Under the pieces are notes generated by a model, which did not search any database, was not told where the DNA came from, and saw only the letters and a list, made by a program, of their open reading frames with translations. From assembly GCF_030159855.1 (NCBI RefSeq), contig NZ_BSNG01000001.1, forward strand, positions 2,790,001 through 2,854,000: a DNA stretch of 64,000 nt, given 5' to 3'. Position 1 is the stretch's first letter; every line of letters begins with the position of its first letter. This DNA comes from Devosia yakushimensis (GTDB lineage Bacteria; Pseudomonadota; Alphaproteobacteria; Rhizobiales; Devosiaceae). Shown piece after piece: positions 60,438-64,000 of the stretch. The translations under genes and the position numbers were made by a program.

Positions 60438-61733
60438 TTATGCCGCATCGATGACGTGGGCGTAAGACCCCATGACACGGCCAATGACGGCGCCCATGGG
60501 TGGCAGGGTTTCACCATTGGCATCGGCGGCCGCGAAAAGCGGCGTCATCCGCGATTGTTTGGCCGAGGAATAGTGAAATTCGTGGCCATTGAGCCGGTTG
60601 GGCCAGGGCAGATCGCCGGCCTGGGCCAGGCGGCGATAACCCAGGGTGCGTTTGGGGCGGTCGATGCGGGTGGTGAGCGGCAGCAGGCCGGCCATGGCAT
60701 GGCTGTGGCCGGCCTTGTCCACCAGTGCCTCGCCCAGCACCATGAAGCCCCCGCATTCCCCATAGATCAGGGCATTGCGGTCGCGCGCGGCGGTGAGGCC
60801 CGCCTTAAATCTATCGGCCGCGGCCAGGGCCGGCCCATGCAGCTCAGGATAGCCGCCGGGCAGGAAGACCGCATCGGCATCGGCGCGAGGCGCCTCATCG
60901 ACCAGGGGGGAAAAGAAACTCAGTTCGGCGCCCATGGCCCGCCAGCCATCGAGCAGATGGGGATAGAGGAAGGCAAAAGCCGCATCGCGGGCAATAGCAA
61001 TGCGCTGGCCCAGTGGCGGCAGCGATGGGGTGGATGCGGCGGCCTCGGGCAAGGGGGCGGCCAGGGCCCGCAGGCGAGCGAGATCGACATAATTGCCGAC
61101 CGCCTCGGCGGCCGCATCGAGAAACGTCTCGAAGGCCTGGACCTCGCCGGGCAGCACGAGGCCAAGGTGGCGCTCGGGCACGGCCAAAGCCGGATTGCGC
61201 GGAATGGCGCCGAGGCAGGGAATGCCAGTGGCAGCCAGAGCGCCAACCAGCATGCGCTCGTGCTTCATGGAAGCGACGCGATTGAGGATAACGCCACCAA
61301 TACGGACGCCGAGGCGCCAATTGGCAAAGCCGGCGACCAATGGCGCTATCGATTGGCTTTGCCGATCGGCATCGACGACGAGGATAACGGGCAAATCCAG
61401 CAATTGGGCGAGATCGCCAGTGGAGCCAAAGCCATCGGCTGCGGCGTCGAACAGACCCATGACGCCTTCAACCAGCAGCAATTCAGCCCCTGTCGCCTGC
61501 ACCGAGGCGAGATGCTTGAGGCGTGCGGGGCGCATCGACCATGGATCGAGATTGACGGCATCGCGCAGGGCCGCGCGGCCAAGAAAGGCGGGGTCGATAT
61601 AATCAGGACCGGTCTTGGCAGGCGCGACCACCACACCCTGACGGCGCAGGGCGGCGAGCAGGCCGAGGGTGACCACGGTCTTGCCCGACCCGGAGCGCGG
61701 CGCGGCGATGACGAGCCCCTTAGCCAAAGACAT
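60438..61733 (-). CDS. cobB: Cobyrinate a,c-diamide synthase (hydrogenobyrinate type)
   Basis: Amidates the a and c side chains. The 431-residue product has KGLVIAAPRSGSGKTVVTLG for ATP binding, PAKTGPDYIDPAFL, EGVMGLFDAAADG, and the glutaminase motif IYGECGGFMVLGEAL. In aerobic organisms the substrate is hydrogenobyrinic acid. Its start lies inside the 3' end of cobA (14-bp overlap), and cobQ follows. Confidence 0.97.
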   Translation of the reverse strand: MSLAKGLVIAAPRSGSGKTVVTLGLLAALRRQGVVVAPAKTGPDYIDPAFLGRAALRDAVNLDPWSMRPARLKHLASVQATGAELLLVEGVMGLFDAAADGFGSTGDLAQLLDLPVILVVDADRQSQSIAPLVAGFANWRLGVRIGGVILNRVASMKHERMLVGALAATGIPCLGAIPRNPALAVPERHLGLVLPGEVQAFETFLDAAAEAVGNYVDLARLRALAAPLPEAAASTPSLPPLGQRIAIARDAAFAFLYPHLLDGWRAMGAELSFFSPLVDEAPRADADAVFLPGGYPELHGPALAAADRFKAGLTAARDRNALIYGECGGFMVLGEALVDKAGHSHAMAGLLPLTTRIDRPKRTLGYRRLAQAGDLPWPNRLNGHEFHYSSAKQSRMTPLFAAADANGETLPPMGAVIGRVMGSYAHVIDAA

Positions 61734-62556
61734 GGTTCCGGGCGCCTTGCACATACCAATCGAGTGTCTGGCTATAGGCGCCCACGGGCCCGAGCACGAC
61801 GATGGCGGGGGTGGGGATGTCGGCCAAGGAAGGCGCTTTGCCCAGCGTGGTGGCAATGGCGGATTGCCGGGGCGTGGCGACGTGGGAGACGATGGTCAGG
61901 CTGTCATCGGCAGGCCGTCCCGCGGCGATGAGTTTTTCGGCGATGGAGCCCAGATGCTTGACGGCCATATACATGACGATGACCGGGGCGGCATTGGCGA
62001 TGGCGTTCCAATCGACGCCTTGTGGCACGGCGCCGGTATCGTCGTGGCCGGTGAGGAAGACGACGGCGTGGTTGGTGTCGCGATGGGTGACGGGAATGCC
62101 GGCATAAGCCAGCCCGCCCAGGCCCGAGGAAATGCCGGGCACGATGCGGAATCGCACGCCGGCCCGAGCCAGAGCGCCGGCCTCTTCGCCACCGCGGCCG
62201 AACATGAAGGGGTCTCCCCCCTTGAGGCGGAGGACGCGTTTGCCGGCCTTGGCGAGGTCGATGAGTTGCAGCGAAATATCGGCCTGTTTCGGCGAAGGCC
62301 GGCCGCCGCGCTTGCCGGCGAAAATCCGTTGCGCGCGGCGCGGCGCCATGGCCAGCAGGGCATCGGAGACCAAGGCATCATGAACCACCACATCGGCCTG
62401 GCCGAGGCCGTGATAACCCAATAGCGAGACGAGGCCGGGCCCGCCGGGACCCGCGCCGACGAGCCAGACCGTGCCAGGTTCCAACGGGGGGAAATCGGCG
62501 TGGTCGAGCGCAGCGAAATGGCCCCGGCGATTGGGACGCCTGATCCAGTCAAACAT
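61720..62556 (-). CDS. cobA: Uroporphyrinogen-III C-methyltransferase
   Basis: Puts two methyl groups on uroporphyrinogen III to give precorrin-2, the entry to B12 (and siroheme) synthesis. The 278-residue product has the tetrapyrrole methylase motifs VWLVGAGPGGPGLVSLLG, VVVHDALVSD, RLKGGDPFMFGRGGEEA, RIVPGISSGLGGLAYAGIP and VFLTGHD. The start at 62556 is chosen because the conserved part begins shortly after. It is divergent from cobK. Confidence 0.96.
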   Translation of the reverse strand: MFDWIRRPNRRGHFAALDHADFPPLEPGTVWLVGAGPGGPGLVSLLGYHGLGQADVVVHDALVSDALLAMAPRRAQRIFAGKRGGRPSPKQADISLQLIDLAKAGKRVLRLKGGDPFMFGRGGEEAGALARAGVRFRIVPGISSGLGGLAYAGIPVTHRDTNHAVVFLTGHDDTGAVPQGVDWNAIANAAPVIVMYMAVKHLGSIAEKLIAAGRPADDSLTIVSHVATPRQSAIATTLGKAPSLADIPTPAIVVLGPVGAYSQTLDWYVQGARNHVFG

Positions 62557-62686
62557 GAAGGCAACCCGTCGTTTGCGGTGGCGCGGGCAATGCGTGTCCC
62601 CTTCCCCTTGAAGGCAGGACAAGCGCTTGAGCCCGGCGGGCGAAATGGGCAGAGTGGGGCGGAAGCGTTGGGACAAACAAAAGACT

Positions 62687-63412
62687 ATGAAAATCCTGAT
62701 CCTGGGAGGAACGGCGGAAGCGCGGGAGCTGGCCGAGCGGCTGGTGGCGATGGGGCATGCCGTCATCACCTCCCTGGCCGGGCGAACGCAAGACCCCAAA
62801 TTGCCCCGGGGCGATATTCGCATGGGTAAATTTGGCGGCATACCGGGCCTGTGCGCCTATTTGCGCGCAGCGGGCATAGAGCGACTGGTGGATGCGACAC
62901 ACCCCTATGCGGGGCTGATGTCGATAAATGCCGTTGCCGCGGCGCAGGCCACCGGCATTGCGCTGGTGCGTTATATGCGGCCGGCCTGGGAGCAGAAGCC
63001 GGGCGCCAACTGGCTGACCGTGGAAACGGCAGCCGAGGCGGCGGCCGCCCTGCCCCACAATGCCGATGTGCTGCTGACCACCGGCCATACCGGGCTCGAC
63101 AAGTTTTTGGAGCGCGATGACTGCCGGTTCGTGGTGCGCACCATCGAGGCGCCCGCCATGGCGCTGCCGCGGCATGCCAGCCTGCTGCAATCGCGGCCGC
63201 CTTATGGGCTGATCGACGAGATGGCGCTGATGGAGCGCGAGGGGATAACTCATCTGGTCACCAAGAATTCGGGGGGTGCGCAGACCTCGGCCAAGCTCGA
63301 AGCGGCGCAGCGGCTGGGAGTAAAGGTGATCATGATCGCCCGCCCCGCCTATGGCCCGGCGCTGGAGGTGAGCAGCGTGGAAGAGGCCATTGCCGCGCTG
63401 GAACTGGGGTAA
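62687..63412 (+). CDS. cobK: Precorrin-6A reductase
   Basis: NADPH-dependent reduction of precorrin-6A in the aerobic corrin route. The 241-residue product starts MKILILGGTAEARELAERLV, with VDATHPYAGLMSINA, LLTTGHTGLDKF and VTKNSGGAQTSAKLEAA. The ATG at 62687 is chosen, 20 codons inside the open frame. Its last 64 bp overlap the 3' end of cobE on the other strand. Confidence 0.96.
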   Translation: MKILILGGTAEARELAERLVAMGHAVITSLAGRTQDPKLPRGDIRMGKFGGIPGLCAYLRAAGIERLVDATHPYAGLMSINAVAAAQATGIALVRYMRPAWEQKPGANWLTVETAAEAAAALPHNADVLLTTGHTGLDKFLERDDCRFVVRTIEAPAMALPRHASLLQSRPPYGLIDEMALMEREGITHLVTKNSGGAQTSAKLEAAQRLGVKVIMIARPAYGPALEVSSVEEAIAALELG

Positions 63413-63837
63413 GGCGCGGCGTTGCCGAACCGGGCAACATCGAATTGGGGAGCGCAACTGGCGAGGGCGCAGGTGGCGTGTGCAGATTTCCGCTTGCCGA
63501 GCAGCAGCCGGCCGGCGGCCGCCGCGACCGCTTCAGCGATTGACGGCAGGCCGATCGCAGCCGCTACCCGGGCGGAGGGGCTGGGGGCCGTGTGGGCGAG
63601 CGAGGTATCGTCGAGCAGGCGCAATGGCACGCCGAAATGCGCGGCTGCGGCGTAAAGCGGCGGCATGTCGCGCTTGCGATTGTGAGAAGCGATGGCCAGG
63701 AGTGCCGAGCGCGAAAGCCCGGCTTCGAGCAGGCAGGCCTCGAGCAGCGTGACGATTTCGATGGCCGTTGCAGCGCTGCCGCAGCCAATGCCGGCCACGA
63801 TGGAGTGCTGCTGCGGCCCTTCGGTGCCAATCGTCAT
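63349..63837 (-). CDS. cobE: Cobalamin biosynthesis protein CobE (CbiG C-terminal domain type)
   Basis: The 162-residue product has the CbiG C-terminal/CobE pattern: HSIVAGIGCGSAATAIEIVTL-like start, LLAIASHNRKRDMPPLYAAA, and SPSARVAAAIGLPSIAEAVA. CobE is needed in aerobic cobalamin synthesis but its reaction is not settled. The ATG at 63837 is chosen; codons upstream are open as far as about 63984. Unusually, its C-terminal coding region overlaps cobK by 64 bp tail-to-tail. Confidence 0.9.
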   Translation of the reverse strand: MTIGTEGPQQHSIVAGIGCGSAATAIEIVTLLEACLLEAGLSRSALLAIASHNRKRDMPPLYAAAAHFGVPLRLLDDTSLAHTAPSPSARVAAAIGLPSIAEAVAAAAGRLLLGKRKSAHATCALASCAPQFDVARFGNAAPYPSSSAAMASSTLLTSSAGP

Positions 63838-64000
63838 AATCGCCTCTTTAAGCTCAAGAGGTTCGCTCAAACCGGAGCAGCTCTGGAATTGGTCCCCGAT
63901 TTGGGTCGACCGCACCAGACTCTGTTTCAGTTCCTTATCGGGAACGCTGCGCTTATCCGGTTCTAGGACGGGGGAAGCGTGTGGTCAATCAATGGCTTGG
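63838..64000. other. Window edge upstream of cobE
   Basis: 163 bp. The cobE frame stays open on the minus strand to a TGA near 63985, but no start codon with a ribosome-binding site or family similarity is visible there. No cobalamin riboswitch core (the GCCACTG and B12-box elements) was found. Other cob genes probably lie to the right. Confidence 0.4.

Noticed and set aside
63838..64000. Cobalamin riboswitch or extra gene upstream of cobE
   Set aside because: No conserved core, and the open frame has no convincing start codon.

Overview
The window is a GC-rich, densely packed chromosomal segment of an alphaproteobacterium, most likely of the order Hyphomicrobiales. The pointers are F0 ATP synthase genes (atpI-B-E-F'-F) with no F1 genes beside them, a split glycine decarboxylase (gcvPA/gcvPB), a BioR-type biotin regulator with TTATAGATAA boxes, the small families DUF1127, DUF2093, DUF4170 and DUF1284, an aerobic-type cobalamin locus with cobE and cobK, and an aa3 oxidase cluster ctaC-D-B-(small gene)-G-E. 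A Devosia-like genus fits but is an inference. I see no tRNA, rRNA, CRISPR array, insertion sequence or prophage; the content looks like core genome with a few accessory genes.

Layout. 1-2.8 kb: F0 operon ending in a terminator. 2.8-7.7 kb: tandem glycine riboswitch and gcvT-H-PA-PB. 7.8-11.6 kb: methyltransferase with a possible leader peptide, lipoprotein, peroxiredoxin, DsbD-N protein, YqgE. 11.7-17.2 kb: a large EAL/degenerate-GGDEF membrane protein, the bioY/bioR biotin-uptake unit, a GNAT enzyme. 17.2-26.6 kb (minus strand): M16 peptidase, threonine synthase, and the cytochrome c oxidase cluster with SURF1, Cox11 and heme O synthase. 26.9-34.7 kb: IalB, PilZ, DUF1127/LysR pair, xseA, an LpxB-related glycosyltransferase, a CysQ-like phosphatase. 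35-41.4 kb: ubiA, rsmE, gshA, purD, a patatin-like hydrolase. 41.8-49.2 kb: fabV, tadA, a LysR/TDT-exporter pair, mutL, and a dioxygenase-esterase fusion. 49.5-57 kb: two divergent citrate synthase homologues (one with a DNA-binding N-terminus), then an Entner-Doudoroff entry operon (amino-sugar kinase, zwf, pgl, edd). 57.4-63.8 kb: cobalamin genes cobU, cobD, cobQ, cobB, cobA, cobK, cobE.

The most distinctive non-coding signal is a set of three families of dispersed palindromic repeats (here called A, B and C) in at least 16 intergenic places, plus a separate 136-bp symmetric element at 57.1 kb. Other points for follow-up: the region after the DUF1127 gene resembles a 3'-UTR small RNA with a CCUCC loop; a 24-bp perfect palindrome lies between the two citrate synthase genes, one of which has Glu where the catalytic Asp is expected; a 14-codon reading frame followed by a strong hairpin precedes the methyltransferase; and BioR boxes lie at both bioY and bioR.
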